Origin: Pomphorhynchus laevis
Taxonomy: Eukaryota > Acanthocephala > Palaeacanthocephala > Echinorhynchida > Pomphorhynchidae
Reading direction: 5' to 3'
DNA: 64,000 nucleotides
NCBI GenBank assembly: GCA_012934845.2
Contig: WNNJ02000600.1
Location: 62,001 to 126,000, forward strand
Part shown: positions 1-11,298 of the stretch, piece after piece
How positions within the stretch are numbered: the first letter of the stretch is position 1
Layout of the letters: every line of letters begins with the position of its first letter
The notes under the pieces: model-generated
What the model was told of the DNA's origin: nothing
The model's input: only the letters and a program-made list of their open reading frames with translations
Database searches by the model: none
Translations under genes and position numbers: made by a program

Positions 1-1723
1 GATCTACGGCCGACTCCAAAAAATATGCAGCATTCCCTCGTTGCACGGCTGCGCTGATTCGTTGCATGAGCCAGCTGAATGCGCGTTTATCACCGGTTGT
101 CCGACTCAACCTTAAACCAAGCTGCCTCAAAAACGCAGATGCGCTGGGACCGACCGGGCCAAGTGTTTCGATGGCGATGGGGACGAACAAATACTGTCGA
201 TCCTCGAAGCAGCTGTATTTGGTTCGTTTGAGCTGCTCCGCGTGGGCTGCAACAACGCTAGCAGAAGAAACCGCAAGTACGACATGACTGGCTGTCAGGG
301 TGTTTAGGCAAGTGAAATCCCAAACGAGTATACGGCCAGCTTCCTATGGCATAAGAGTCTCACCATCGGGTCGTTTACCATCGTCTCGCGCTAAGCCTAC
401 CGCTTCGAGTCTGGACGGTGATCCTGAGGCAGCGAGAGCCATTCTCAAAATCTCGTTGACCGCAGCATGTCGATGGTGACGAGACGTTATCCTGTTGCAG
501 TGTAAGGCATGAGCACTGTGCCGCGGGACCCACACTCCGCAGATACACCAATGCCGTTGAAAGCATTGAGCATCAACGCTATGGCGATAGAAATAGATCG
601 GTCATCAAGTCGTGTGCCGACAGATGTGATCAGCAGTGATTCAAGGAACGCCCCGAACCACTTTGATGCTACTGCGATGAGTCGGGCTCGAGATTCAGTT
701 GTCCGTGCTTCGTCGACAAGTCTTCGTTGGCACGCTTCGTAGTGTTCGGCCATCCATCGTTTTTGAGATATTTGATCCGATGGAATGATCATCCGATATT
801 CCGAGTTCTATTGATTTGTGGTATTTTCCCAGTCTGGTTATGAAAGGAGAAATGTTAACGGCGGACAGTTCCATAGCAGTATATTCTTCAGTTCCATTGG
901 GTCCTTGATGGATAAACCGAACGCACGAAAGGCAGCATTTAATGCCTGTCAAGCACCGAGACCTCCAAAACGAATCGGTAAGGTCGCTTGCCTCCAGGCT
1001 TCGTTGGGTAGTGGCACATTGTGTATTTCGCTCAATATTCTTCGAACTTCAGTGTTGAAAAGTTGAAGCATTTCACTTCCGTAGCAGGGGTACATCGAAG
1101 AAGGAAGCCAATCTTTGGCAAGCTGAGTGAGCTACGCAAAATCACGAAGGCGTTGTGAGTGCTCAATTCGGTCAACCGGATTCCGGCGTTTTGAAGCTCG
1201 TTTATTGCGCAGCTTAATGCGTTGTCGATGATTGCTGCCCACCAAGCGGCGCACCCAGAAGCTGTGCGTCTTCAGGTGTGATAGTCTTGCACCCTGTTAG
1301 CTTGCACGCGATAGCTTGGCTCACATTCCTGCTTTCGATGAACACCTCGCACTTTTGGAAATTTAATTGTAATCCAATTTAGGCTCCGTCAGCGTGAATT
1401 TTGTGGATATCGGCTAAAATGTCCTCCACCGTACCGCCCAGGACGCAGTCGTCGAGGTACCATAGGTTCAGATTAGATTTTAAGCTATGTGGCAATCTGT
1501 TGACGGTGAGGCAAAATAGTACAGAGCCCAATGGATCGCTCTGCTGAACGCCTTCAGCCGAGAGGATACGTTTGTTTCCGAATAGATCTGAATGGGTTGA
1601 TGTTGTCTGGAATATTGACAGCCGGAAGTCTAGAACCGCGACAACCTGGCATTGAACCATGCTTTCTTATCATTCCGGAAGCGTTAGCGACGAAGAACCT
1701 GCGAAAATTGAACATTGTAAACT
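1..1723 (-). mobile_element. RLE-type (R2-like) LINE, decayed copy
   Basis: A non-LTR retrotransposon reading leftwards, cut by the window edge. At about 1,660-1,380 is the second half of the reverse transcriptase, with EGVQQSDPLGS and the catalytic LWYLDD. Around 530-400 is a Cys/His stretch (HALHC, then RHHRHA) like the zinc knuckle of site-specific LINEs. At about 380-310 follow RPDGET and VWDFTC, the PD-(D/E)XK pattern of the restriction-like endonuclease. From 290 to 60 comes the C-terminal FVPIAIETLGPVG region. The frame is broken by several shifts and by a TAG between RPDGETLMP and GRILVWD. The upstream half of the RT is missing, so the copy is 5' truncated near 1,723. Relatives lie at 8,341-10,745, 35,811-36,245 and 47,190-50,030. 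Membership of the RLE LINE group is confident; the exact clade is not. Confidence 0.8.
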
Positions 1724-2104
1724 CCCTTGTATTAGAGTCGTGTATTAGTCGTGTATTTTTTGTGTGTATTAGAGTCGGTATTGTTGTTGATTGGCGTTTC
1801 CGGTTCTGTTGAGTTATGTGGCATATCGTATTGGGATATTCGTCAATTGTATACGTATAGTTGTATTGTATGTTATGATTGTATGTTAATTATTTCTCAA
1901 ACGTTTTGCGAATTAGATTCCTTTGCTTATTAATACTGTAGATCTTGGTGGCACTGTAGATTGTAATTAGTTTGATTGTAATTAGATTGTAATTTTCTTG
2001 TTGTATATATTTATTGTATCAAGTAAGAAATCAAGAATTTTTAAACGAGTCTTTTTAATCTTTGTAATTTACTTTTAAATTCACGTTTGATTTGTTGACA
2101 CTAT
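1724..2104. other. AT-rich spacer
   Basis: About 380 bases with short repeated phrases such as GTGTATTAG and GATTGTAATTAG near the left part. I see no gene, no retroelement motif and no clear terminal repeats here. Confidence 0.5.
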
Positions 2105-2882
2105 TATTGTGTTGATTATTATTGTGTTGTTATTATCCATCTACAAAAATTTTCCGCTAATAATTTTAAATTTATTCTTTATATTATTGTGTTGATTTAT
2201 ATATTTTGCTATTTTCTGCTTGATGTTATTTTTATAGTAACCTAGTTTAAAATATGTATCTATTAAATTATTTAAATGATTTTGAAGAAAGCCAATATCA
2301 TTACATATTGTTGCAATTCTTAAAATTTCATTATTTAATGTATTATATTTTATATTATATGGTATGCATGAATGCTCATGCAAAAATATGTTTCTTGTAA
2401 ATTTAAATATGTCCATCTTTACGATATAAATTAATAGTAGTTTTAGTTAATGTTAATTTAATGTTCATATCTAGATATACACCTTCTTTATCATTAAAGA
2501 AATATATATCCATTAATAAAACCATCAATAAATATCCATTAATATCCATCAATATTAATAAATTAATACATAATAATATTAATAATTAATATTAATGATT
2601 AATAATTATTAATGATTAATAATCATTAATTAATAATAATTATTAATAAATAATAATAATTAATATAAATATATTAATATTAATAATATTCATATTAATA
2701 CATTAATATTAATAATATTAATATTAATACATTATATTAATAAATTAATATTAATAATATTAATAAAACCATTAATATTGGTTTTATTAAGAATGAGGAT
2801 ATCTAGATATTAATTTTTCGAATGATCATTCGTGGGATGCATGAATTATCACGCAAAAATATGTTTTAAATTTAAGTAATCA
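2105..2882 (-). mobile_element. Penelope-like element fragment with internal microsatellite
   Basis: The C-terminal end of a PLE reverse transcriptase on the minus strand. The stretch from 2,416 to 2,141 encodes [14 protein letters not shown] and the ICNDIGF block shared with the copies at 22.8, 29.6, 39.0 and 43.8 kb. Near 2,493 the coding sequence gives way to a 280-bp ATTAAT-type expansion and resumes at about 2,776. A further degenerate piece matching the HEHSC segment lies at 2,838-2,882. The final Trp codon of the usual [10 protein letters not shown] end is a stop here. Confidence 0.75.
2493..2775. repeat. ATTAAT-type microsatellite expansion inside a PLE
   Basis: About 280 bases made almost only of ATTAAT, AATAATT and CCATTAATAT variants. 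It starts and ends at a CATTAATAT sequence that is a single short stretch in other PLE copies (for example near 44,080), so it looks like expansion in place and not a separate insertion. Confidence 0.7.
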
Positions 2883-3105
2883 TATAAGACCGACGCGAAA
2901 GAAAAATCGAAAACAGTAATAGATACCGTTTCGTCATCACAATGACTCATCAGTGCCAGATCCCTCTCACTGTTGGATGCTGAGGAGGGCTAGCAGACGG
3001 CAATAAACGAATCACGTGAATTAGTTACTAGAACACCTCTAGTAACCTCATAGAGTTCTAAACCAGAACTACGGCTTCACCAAATAGGATCTGCACCTAT
3101 TTAAA
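2883..3105. other. Unassigned higher-GC island
   Basis: This stretch lies between two PLE fragments and is clearly less AT-rich than its surroundings. It includes an inverted pair, GTTACTAGAACACCTCTAGTAAC, near 3,023. I could not find a convincing tRNA-type A/B box, a reading frame or a known element. It may be the remains of a short non-autonomous element. Confidence 0.3.
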
Positions 3106-3372
3106 TTGTTGAAGTTCTTAAAATTTCGTTATTTAATGTATTATATTTTATATTATATGGTATGCATGAATGCTCATGCAAAAATATGTTTCTTGTAAAT
3201 TTAAATATGTCATCTTTACGATATAAATTAAAAGTAGTTTTAGTTAATGTTAATTTAATGTTCATATCTAGATATACACCTTCTTTATCACTAATATTAG
3301 TTTTGCTTAGAATAAGGCTTTCCGGATCAATTTGTTCGCTTATTAAATAAAAATTGTTATAGCTAAGCAAAA
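3106..3372 (-). mobile_element. Penelope-like element fragment
   Basis: A second minus-strand PLE piece encoding EQIDPESLILSKTNISDKEG, VYLDMNIKL and [14 protein letters not shown], that is, the part just downstream of the catalytic YIDD block. It is nearly free of damage over this length and closely matches the copies at 29.7 and 38.8 kb. Both ends are truncated; the right end abuts an L2-like LINE tail. Confidence 0.8.
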
Positions 3373-3394
3373 GTTTTACATTAACATTTACAAT

Positions 3395-3700
3395 TTGTCT
3401 TTAATTTTAAAAATTGATATTTCTCGTCCTGTTTACTGTTTTTTGCATTCCCGTAATTCCCTTCTTTTACATGTCCCAAACTGCTCTACCTCTTTTGGCT
3501 TCCGCTCCTTCGTTGTGGCTGCTCCTCTCTCGTGGAATCATCTGCCCATTCATATCCGCCAATCAACATCAATGCCGTGCTTCAAACGCCTAATCCAATG
3601 TCATTTAAACAATTAATTAATAAACCTGTATGGCTTCTGATGTGTTTTTAGTGGACTTGTAAGAGTGCAGCTGTCACACATTTGCCACATTAAAAAAATA
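3395..3700 (+). mobile_element. L2-like LINE, C-terminus and 3' end
   Basis: The open stretch at 3,395-3,616 ends in a pattern typical of L2/Rex-type LINE C-termini: GFRSFVVAAPLSWNHLPIHI followed by FKRLIQCHL. After the stop comes GTGGACTTGTAA (3,651), which recurs at the 3' ends of two other pieces of this family (20,193 and 50,719). The element is strongly 5' truncated. Confidence 0.65.
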
Positions 3701-3758
3701 AATTAATATTAATTCATCCTTAATTTAAGAAATTGACATTTAATAAAGTTTTATTGAC

Positions 3759-6520
3759 ATTAGCAGGGGGTGATGTCTGTTCCTCATCGTGATGTCCCTG
3801 GACACTCCTCGTAGCGAATCAGCCACGAAGCGAGCTAAATATGGACACCATCCTGGTGACATATCCTACGATAGGGCAATCAGGAGGCGTACATAAAGTA
3901 TTTCGTTAACTGGAATATGAACAAGTCTGCAATGCAAACTGAAAGCATGGATAGGGCATGTACACCGTAGTCGACGCGTCAAGGCGAGGCCCGGTTAGGC
4001 CGACAAATACACTAGGGTTCTCAATGCAAGGACGCCGTTGGGACGTGAGCAAACGAGTTCGAAGAAATAAGCAAAATATGAGCGAAGACGTCCGATTCGA
4101 ATGTCTGAACATAGGAACACTTATTGGCATCACGAAAGAGATAGCTTCGATGTTAAGAAGAAGACGAATAGGCATATGCACCTTACAGGAAACGAGATTG
4201 AGTAGAGCCAAAGCTTACAAAATGAAGCGAGAGCTGGCAATTAGCATTTATAATTTGGCTTGGCTTCAAGATGCTAGAAGTGAGGTTGATATTGGCATAT
4301 CTGAGCTATTCCGTGATATCGTTCAGGAGATTAGCCGCTACAACGATCGCTTCATGAATATAACCATTGTCTTGGCAGAACGCATAATTAACATCTTCTT
4401 AGCATATGCACCACACACTGGGCGAAATGAAGTAGAGAAGAGGCCTTCTGGGAGATGTTGGACAACCACACAGAAAATCCACGATGATGGCTGCATCATA
4501 ATCACACAAGACCTCAGCGGCCATGTTGCACAAAAAGCGATTAGAAATTGATGCCATGAAGGCAAATGCACGGTCAAGGAAACATAAATAGGGAACTTAA
4601 CTGATTTATGTGACGCTTATGATCTTGCCATCATAAACATGTAGTTCCTAATGAGATCAACATACCTCCCAACCTTCTATGATTGAAACAATATGATTAG
4701 ATCGACTTTATCATTGCACGAGGCCGACACCTGTCCACTGTCGAAAACGTTAAGGCCGTCCTATATGAAACGATTGCAACACAACATCGCCCAGTAATCG
4801 CCACTTTGAAATCAAACCACCGGAAATAAAACAAGGTAAACGGACCGGGCCACCCAAAGTCAAATGGTGCCGTTTTCAAGAGAAGGATACTAATATGATA
4901 ACACGCACACAACTGAATGAGATCACAACGGCAGAGGATACATAGTTCCCATAAACGCAGAAGATGTGAAAGAGGAATATAGGATGAAGAATGATGAAGC
5001 AACAGGTCCAGATGATATTGAGCCTGAGTTATGGAAGGATAAATGCTGAAATCTAGCTCCCTGGCTTGATGGATTTTTCAACAAAATTATCGAAGCATAG
5101 AGTATTATGGCGGATTGACAAAACCGTACGACAGTGTTAATCTAGGAAGGAAAAGTCAATTTAGCTGATTGATCAAAATATCGGCCGATCAGGCTGCTTT
5201 CACATGCAATGAAAATATACGATTATGTGTTTGAAAATCGTATCCGTAAGATTGTCAAGGTTATCACTAATCTAGTCGGATTAGTCAGGGGATGCGGTAA
5301 GATTGACGCGATCTATACTGCACGGATGCTCATCGAGAAATACCGTGAGAATAATGTGCCACTTTATATAGTTTTCCTCGATCTGGAAAATGTTTTCGAT
5401 CGCGTACCACATGAATTTATTTGGCATGTGCTTCTTCAACACTAGCTTCGGAAAATCTCGTACGGTGTGTTCAGTCACTCTATGCAAATCCAAGAAGCAA
5501 AGTACAAAGTGTGGATGGGATTTCGGAATCATTTAGAATCTTCGTAGGAGTTCATCAGGACAGCGCTCTTTATATACTTCTGTTCATCCTCGTTATGGAC
5601 AATATTACTCACTATATAGAGCACACTATACTGTTTACAGTCTTATATGCAGATGATGCTTTCCTTTCTTTAAAGATAAAGACGATCTTAAACAATTGGT
5701 AGAAACATGGTACGATCAACTCTCTCAAAAAGAGTTGAGGTTGAATAGAGCAAAAACGGAGTACATGACAACAAAGTCAAACCAAGTTAGCACTATTGAT
5801 ATCCATGGTATATATTTACCTAAAGCCGATAAATCCAGATACCTTGGTTCGACCCTCTCTAGCGACGGAGACTTGTCTACGAAACCACTGAGTTATCAAC
5901 ACAACTTGGAATAAATGGCGAACGACAACTGGTGCCCTATGCGATCGAAAAATAAAGGATAATCTTAAATCTATCACTTATCGAACAGTTATTCACCTTG
6001 TGGATTTATATGGAGCTAAGTGCTGCCCATCATAAAGGCAGATGGAAAAACAACTTGCAGTCACGGAGACAGAGATGTTGCGATGAACCAGTAGACTCAC
6101 ACGACTAGACTATACTAAAACGACGATATCCGTCTTCGGTATATGTCTGACCGATTGGCGACAAAATGCGAGAAACCTAATTTCGGTTGTACGGACACGC
6201 ACTAAGAGACGCTGGCAATACTTTGGCAAAAGCGGTCCTCCAAATTGACGTCGAAGAGAACTTGCAAAATGGCGACCCAAGCAATGATGCCTCGACACCC
6301 TCCACGCTGACCTTCGTGCAAGCAAACTTCACCCGGACTAAGATTAGCCGACCTCGATCGAGTCGGCTACACAGACCTCGATCGAGTTCATTGGATGACT
6401 TGTTTAAAGATAGCAGACCCCACGAGCAAAAGGAACCACAGCTACAGGAAAAGAAGATAATTGTCATTAGAAAATTACTACGAACTTGCTTAATATAGTG
6501 ATCGAGTTGTGAATATATTC
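3759..6520 (+). mobile_element. RTE-type LINE, near full length but decayed
   Basis: An RTE (BovB/nematode-type) retrotransposon. A frame at 3,958-4,548 holds the start of the apurinic-type endonuclease: NIGTL, the catalytic LQETR, and later AYAPHTGRNE. The reverse transcriptase follows in pieces: GLVRGCGKIDAIYTARMLIE and FLDLENVFDRVPHE at 5,209-5,440, VGVHQDSAL near 5,550 and LYADDAFLS near 5,645-5,675. The C-terminal part (GHALRDAG near 6,190 and DLDRVHW-like code near 6,390) is damaged. The 5' leader from about 3,759 is GC-richer than its surroundings. There are many frameshifts, so the copy is dead. Its 3' end is part of the large palindrome at 6,324-8,010. Confidence 0.85.
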
Positions 6521-8010
6521 TTCAATCGTTAAAAGTAAAATTTTTATTTAATAACTTATTTCGATTTACAAAATCAATCAAATTAATTTATGAATAAATA
6601 CTAAACCCATGATATTCTTCCATTTCGGTTATATAGTTTTATTGGAACAAAGAAGAAAATAGTTATCCCTTTTTTAAAAGATACAATATTTCGATAGCTC
6701 CTGTTATCATCAGAATTACAATAAAATGGTCAAAACATTTCGGTTTTAACATTTTATTGTAATTCTGATGATAACATATTATGACATGCTATGCTTGTTA
6801 CTTTCAAATGATAACAAGTTGCCTTCAAATGATAAAATATATGCATTTTTAAAATCAATGGAATGAATCAAACTCGCAAAATGCTGGGCAACAGTACTAG
6901 AAATGGTCAACACATTGTTATCTCGCATTATAAAAGAAGCGTATTTTATTAAAAAAGAACCTAATTTAATGCTTAATAATAAATCCGATTACAACCTTAA
7001 ATTAAATTATAATTAATTATTCCAATATTACATTATTTTAATTTTTTTATTTTTTATTCGAAAGAATCAGATTATTGTTAAGATACAATTGAATGGGTTG
7101 CCCGCAAATGGGCCAGATATTATTACTTAGATAATGTTGATAATATGTTATCATCAGAATTACAATAAAATGTTAAAAACGAAATGTTTTGATCATTTTA
7201 TTGTAATTCTGATGATAACATATTATCAACGTTATCTAAGTAATAATATGTGGCCCATTTGCGGGCAACCCATTCAATTGTATCTTAACGATAATCTGAT
7301 TCTTTCGAATAAAAAATAAAAAAATTAAAATAATGTAATATTGGAATAATTAATTATAATTTAATTTAAGGTTGTAATCGGATTTATTATTAAGCATTAA
7401 ATTAGGTTCTTTTTTAATAAAATACGCTTCTTTTATAATGCGAGATAACAATGTGTTGACCATTTCTAGTACTGTTGCTCAGCATTTTGCGAGTTTGATT
7501 CATTCCATTGATTTTAAAAATGCATATATTTTATCATTTGAAGGCAACTTGTTATCATTTGAAAGTAACAAGCATAGCATGTCATAATATGTTATCATCA
7601 GAATTACAATAAAATGTTAAAACCGAAATGTTTTGACCATTTTATTGTAATTCTGATGATAACAGGAGCTATCGAAATATTGTATCTTTTAAAAAAGGGA
7701 TAACTATTTTCTTCTTTGTTCCAATAAAACTATATAACCGAAATGGAAGAATATCATGGGTTTAGTATTTATTCATAAATTAATTTGATTGATTTTGTAA
7801 ATCGAAATAAGTTATTAAATAAAAATTTTACTTTTAACGATTGAAGAATATATTCACAACTCGATCACTATATTAAGCAAGTTTGTAGTAATTTTATAAT
7901 GACAATTATCTTCTTTTCCTGTAGCTGTGGTCCCGTTTGCTCGTGGGGTCTGCTATCTTTAAACAAGTCATCCACTGAACTCGATCGAGGTCTTAGTTCG
8001 GGTGAAGTTT
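6324..8010. repeat. Large near-perfect palindrome (foldback), arms ~0.8 kb
   Basis: The sequence from 6,324 reads back in reverse complement from about 8,010, with the centre near 7,183. The arms look about 99% identical by eye. The main difference is a ~36-bp local duplication of the ACCTCGATCGAGT segment in the left arm. Each arm contains a smaller hairpin built on ATCATCAGAATTACAATAAA (6,706-6,777 and 7,590-7,665), and the same phrase forms the central hairpin (7,141-7,225). The outermost part of both arms is the 3' end of the RTE LINE. It is a recent inverted duplication or foldback element, or an assembly artefact. Confidence 0.85.
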
Positions 8011-8340
8011 AAAAATGTTAAAAAACGAAATTTTGTGAAATACAATTGACGAATATCAAGCTAAGACGAATAATACAATCTCGTTGCAACGAGTTGAAAA
8101 TTACGCGTATTATTTCATGTTAGTTGTTCGGCATCATACACGAGAAAAGTCGGGAAAACAAATAGTGAATCATCCGGTTTTATTCGGATTGATATCGTGT
8201 TGGATAAAAAACATGCAGAGTATATTGTCGATTTTTCTACTTAACATCGACTGGACGTATGCGCCAGCATGACCCTTTTCCCGGCTGCACCGGTTCTAGT
8301 CAAACGCCTACTTACATAAATAATTCATAATTACTTGATG
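8011..8340. other. Unassigned stretch between palindrome and RLE LINE
   Basis: There is no recognisable protein motif. An inverted pair CTCGTTGCAACGAG sits near 8,080. It could be 5' leader of the RLE LINE that follows, but nothing proves this. Confidence 0.3.
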
Positions 8341-10745
8341 CTCATGCTGACAACACACTTTTAGGAGCATTGGGAGACCTTGTTTATTGAGGCGATATCA
8401 ATCCGGTTGGTGCAACGGATTCCCAGATCTGCCAACCTTAAGGTAGTTTCAACTCTTTCGAGCATACTAGCTAATATTGCGAGAAACTACCAGATAGAAT
8501 ATGCTTGGATCAAACTGTTGATGTTCGTTACAACAGTTATTAGCGTGTCTGTTTCAATCAGAGAAGCCTGTCTCAAATTCGTTGATATGACATCCTTGTC
8601 GATTGTTGATGCTGTGGAGCGAAAGTGCGACATGTTTGCCAACAGAACTAAAGTAGACGGTCACGAGGCCAATATGAATCATTGTCTCATAGTTTCGGAA
8701 AAACTCGAAGACGGCAATGCTCACGGTTCAATCAGATTACTGAGCAGCGACGACGGAATAGTGCAATTAGACGATCGAGTTTTGTTAGAACTAAATTCCA
8801 AACACCCTCACGAACTAACCAATTAGGAGGGACACATACGTAAGTTCAATTTCACAGTATACCACCTTATGCCTTTCCTGTTGTCTCTACGGACATCGTA
8901 TTGTCAGCTTTTTGCTCATTTCCTAATGCTTCCTCAAGTGGATTGGATGGTCTCGGTCCACTACATCTACAAGAACTAAATGGTCCCTCGTGCGGCCTTT
9001 CAGGTTATCGTCTAGTTCAATCCATGGCCGATTCATCACCGTCGTCCTAAAAGGTTGTATGCCGGAATATATAAAAATTTTCTGCGGCGCTTAGCTAATG
9101 GCATTACAAAAACCCAATGGCGGTATTCGCCCAATTGTGGTGGGATGTACGCTGCGCCGTTTGGCAACAAAGATTGTTGCACGTTGAGAATCAAGCGATA
9201 TTCTAAGTAAGTTCGTGCCCCGATAATTTGGCGGTGGGATACTACGAGGAGTTGAAGCTGTGGATCATGCGTCCAGAGAATTTATCGCTTACGCTTTAGT
9301 TCCTTGAGTTGCACTTGCCAAGTTGGACTTTCATAACGCGTTTAACACGATTAACCGTAGCCACATGATTGGCACGATTCGCAGGAAGCTACTAGCTTAC
9401 CTACCGTTCGTCAACCTTTGCTACGGTGGCGAAATTAATCTTATTGTGGACACATTAATAATTCCGTCAGCTGAAGATGTTCAACAAGAGAACCCTCTCT
9501 ATCCCCGGCTTTCCTCGCTTGCGGTAAACTAAGTTGTCAAACTGACAGTCACCGATTTTCTCATAGTATCTCAACGACTGTATTGGGGGTGACTTGGATA
9601 CGATTTATTCGGATGTAGCTAGAATAATTGATCAAGGGACGAGAATTGAACAGACATTAAATCCTCAAAAGTCAGAGTTAATAACCCGTAATCCTAAGGA
9701 TCAAATTTGATTGTTGGACTTGATTCCCGAATGCATTTTGGCTTATCCCAACGATGCCGTCATCTTGGGCACTTCGGTAGGTAGCGATTTTACTCTCAAT
9801 GAAACCTTGAATCAATGCTCTCCAGAACAGTGTTCTGGAGAACACTGTTCTCCGGAGTGTATGCGGATAAGTGTTGCCAACAGCATAGAATAAACAAAAA
9901 CGTTGGTCTCGTCCTATGCACATGATCGCTAGTAGTTCACTCTTGCCGATTGCTAATCTGCTAAATGTCGAGCTAGACTGCTTGGAGTGGTAGGCAGCGA
10001 CTCTGGAGCGTTTTCGATTGCACTTCCAATATAGGCGGTTGGCACCAGATTGGACGACGTATCCTTCGAAATCGCTGTGGCTCTACGACTCGGCATCACA
10101 TTAAGCGAGGAATTCAAATGTGGATGCAGAAATACCGGCGACGCATCGTGCTTGCACGGTCTGGACTGTCGAAACAGCAAATCCCGGCACACTCGATACT
10201 CCAAGTTGAACCATATAATTTGAATGGTTTTGTCTTTAGCTGGGATACCTTCTCGATTAGAGGCGTTGCGATTGTGTCGCAGCGATGGCAAGCGAACGAA
10301 TGGATAAACTTTGGTTCCTTGTAATAACGGTAAAATACTAATTTAAGACGCTACCTGATAAATCCTCTAGAGGTGAGTTACGAGGATAAAGCAGTCATTC
10401 GGACCAGTGAGATGGCCGCTTTTGAAGAATGCAATAAGGAAAGGTACAACGAGGTCGAGAATAGGATCTATACATTCGTTCCAGTAGATGTTGAGTTCTT
10501 GGGTGTCTTGGTTGGGCAAGGAAATCACGTATTTTATCGAAGAGATCAGAAAGATGACGTCCGTGACAACGAGTGAAATTCGATCAATAGCTTTTATCAG
10601 GCAGCGATTAAACGTAGCGGTTCAGCGAAGCAATCCCGCTTGTATACTCGAGTACCTAAGCAATCAATCGGTTACCGATTTTTTAAGGAAAAAATGCCTT
10701 AGTGTAGAAGACTACAATCCTATAATAATTGATTTTATTGATTAA
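8341..10745 (+). mobile_element. RLE-type (R2-like) LINE, decayed
   Basis: Same family as the element at 1-1,723. The early part has VQRIPRSANLK (about 8,410) and the KLEDGNAHGSIRLLSSDD block (about 8,700-8,760), matching the copy at 49.5 kb. The reverse transcriptase shows ALQKPNGGIRPIVVG near 9,100, KLDFHNAFNTINRS near 9,325 and SAEDVQQENPLYP near 9,465-9,510. The C-terminal TFVPVDVEFLGV region is at about 10,460-10,505, followed by IAFIRQRLNVAVQRSNPA near 10,590. The frame is broken many times and the VWDxT endonuclease region is degraded. An interlocked palindrome (9,820-9,853) sits inside it. Confidence 0.75.
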
Positions 10746-11214
10746 TTTATCAATTTAAGGCGTATTCTCAATTCTATTGCATTTTGCATGCAAATGAAAA
10801 ATGAGAATTAGATTCTACTATGCAGATTCTTGTTCAAGTAAATTATTAATACATGGAGCTTATTTGCGCTTGTGGTATTACAATAATGCTCTAACGCTAT
10901 TTTGCATTTACAGTAACATGTTGCTCATCTGGAAGAATTTTAGAGTGAATGAGAATAGTAAAAATAGAAATTGTAAAGCTGGCAAAAAAATCATTTTAAA
11001 TAACAAATGTGTAAGAAAAACAAATGAAACAATTTTAAAGATTGTCAACATTACACGAATTAATAAAAGTAACCCGTTATAATATTAACAATAAACAAAT
11101 TTACAGTGTTATCTATGCAAGTAATTCACAAAATCGGCATATGGTATTTTGATATATTGACAATACGTAGTAAATAAAATGTTAACATTGATGTTTCGTC
11201 TTAATTTATCCGAC
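10746..11214. other. RPB7 3' flank
   Basis: AT-rich sequence between the end of the RLE LINE and the RPB7 stop codon. It presumably contains the RPB7 3' UTR. A plus-strand open frame of 93 codons from the ATG at 10,801 has no recognisable domain and I treat it as chance. Confidence 0.35.
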
Positions 11215-11298
11215 CTAAACAAAAATCTGCATCAAAAAATATTTAAGAAGCAAAGAATATTTACCTAGGAAATCGTCAAGAAGTGAGCCAACTGCGAA
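11215..11298 (-). CDS. POLR2G (RPB7): RPB7 exon 6 (last)
   Basis: Begins [12 protein letters not shown], matching FAIGSLMDDYLG, after a CAATTTAG acceptor. It then reads a further 15 residues ([15 protein letters not shown]) to TAG at 11,215-11,217. A possible donor (GTAAAT) right after the LLDDFLG codons leaves open a further short exon to the left. Confidence 0.8.
   Translation of the reverse strand, partial: FAVGSLLDDFLGKYSLLLKYFLMQIFV

Noticed and set aside
344-952. Several overlapping open frames on both strands in the first kilobase.
   Set aside because: They are antisense or out-of-phase shadows of the RLE LINE, whose own motifs define the real frame.
2883-3105. A tRNA-derived SINE in the GC-richer island.
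   Set aside because: No A and B boxes at proper spacing on either strand and no second copy in the window.
3759-3870. An HDV-like ribozyme at the 5' end of the RTE (GGGGGTG could pair with CACTCCT, and GCGAAT follows).
   Set aside because: No convincing P2, P3 and J4/2 arrangement could be found, and only one 5' end is available for comparison.
10801-11082. A 93-codon plus-strand frame next to the RPB7 3' end.
   Set aside because: No domain, AT-biased composition, and it overlaps the expected 3' UTR of RPB7 on the other strand.
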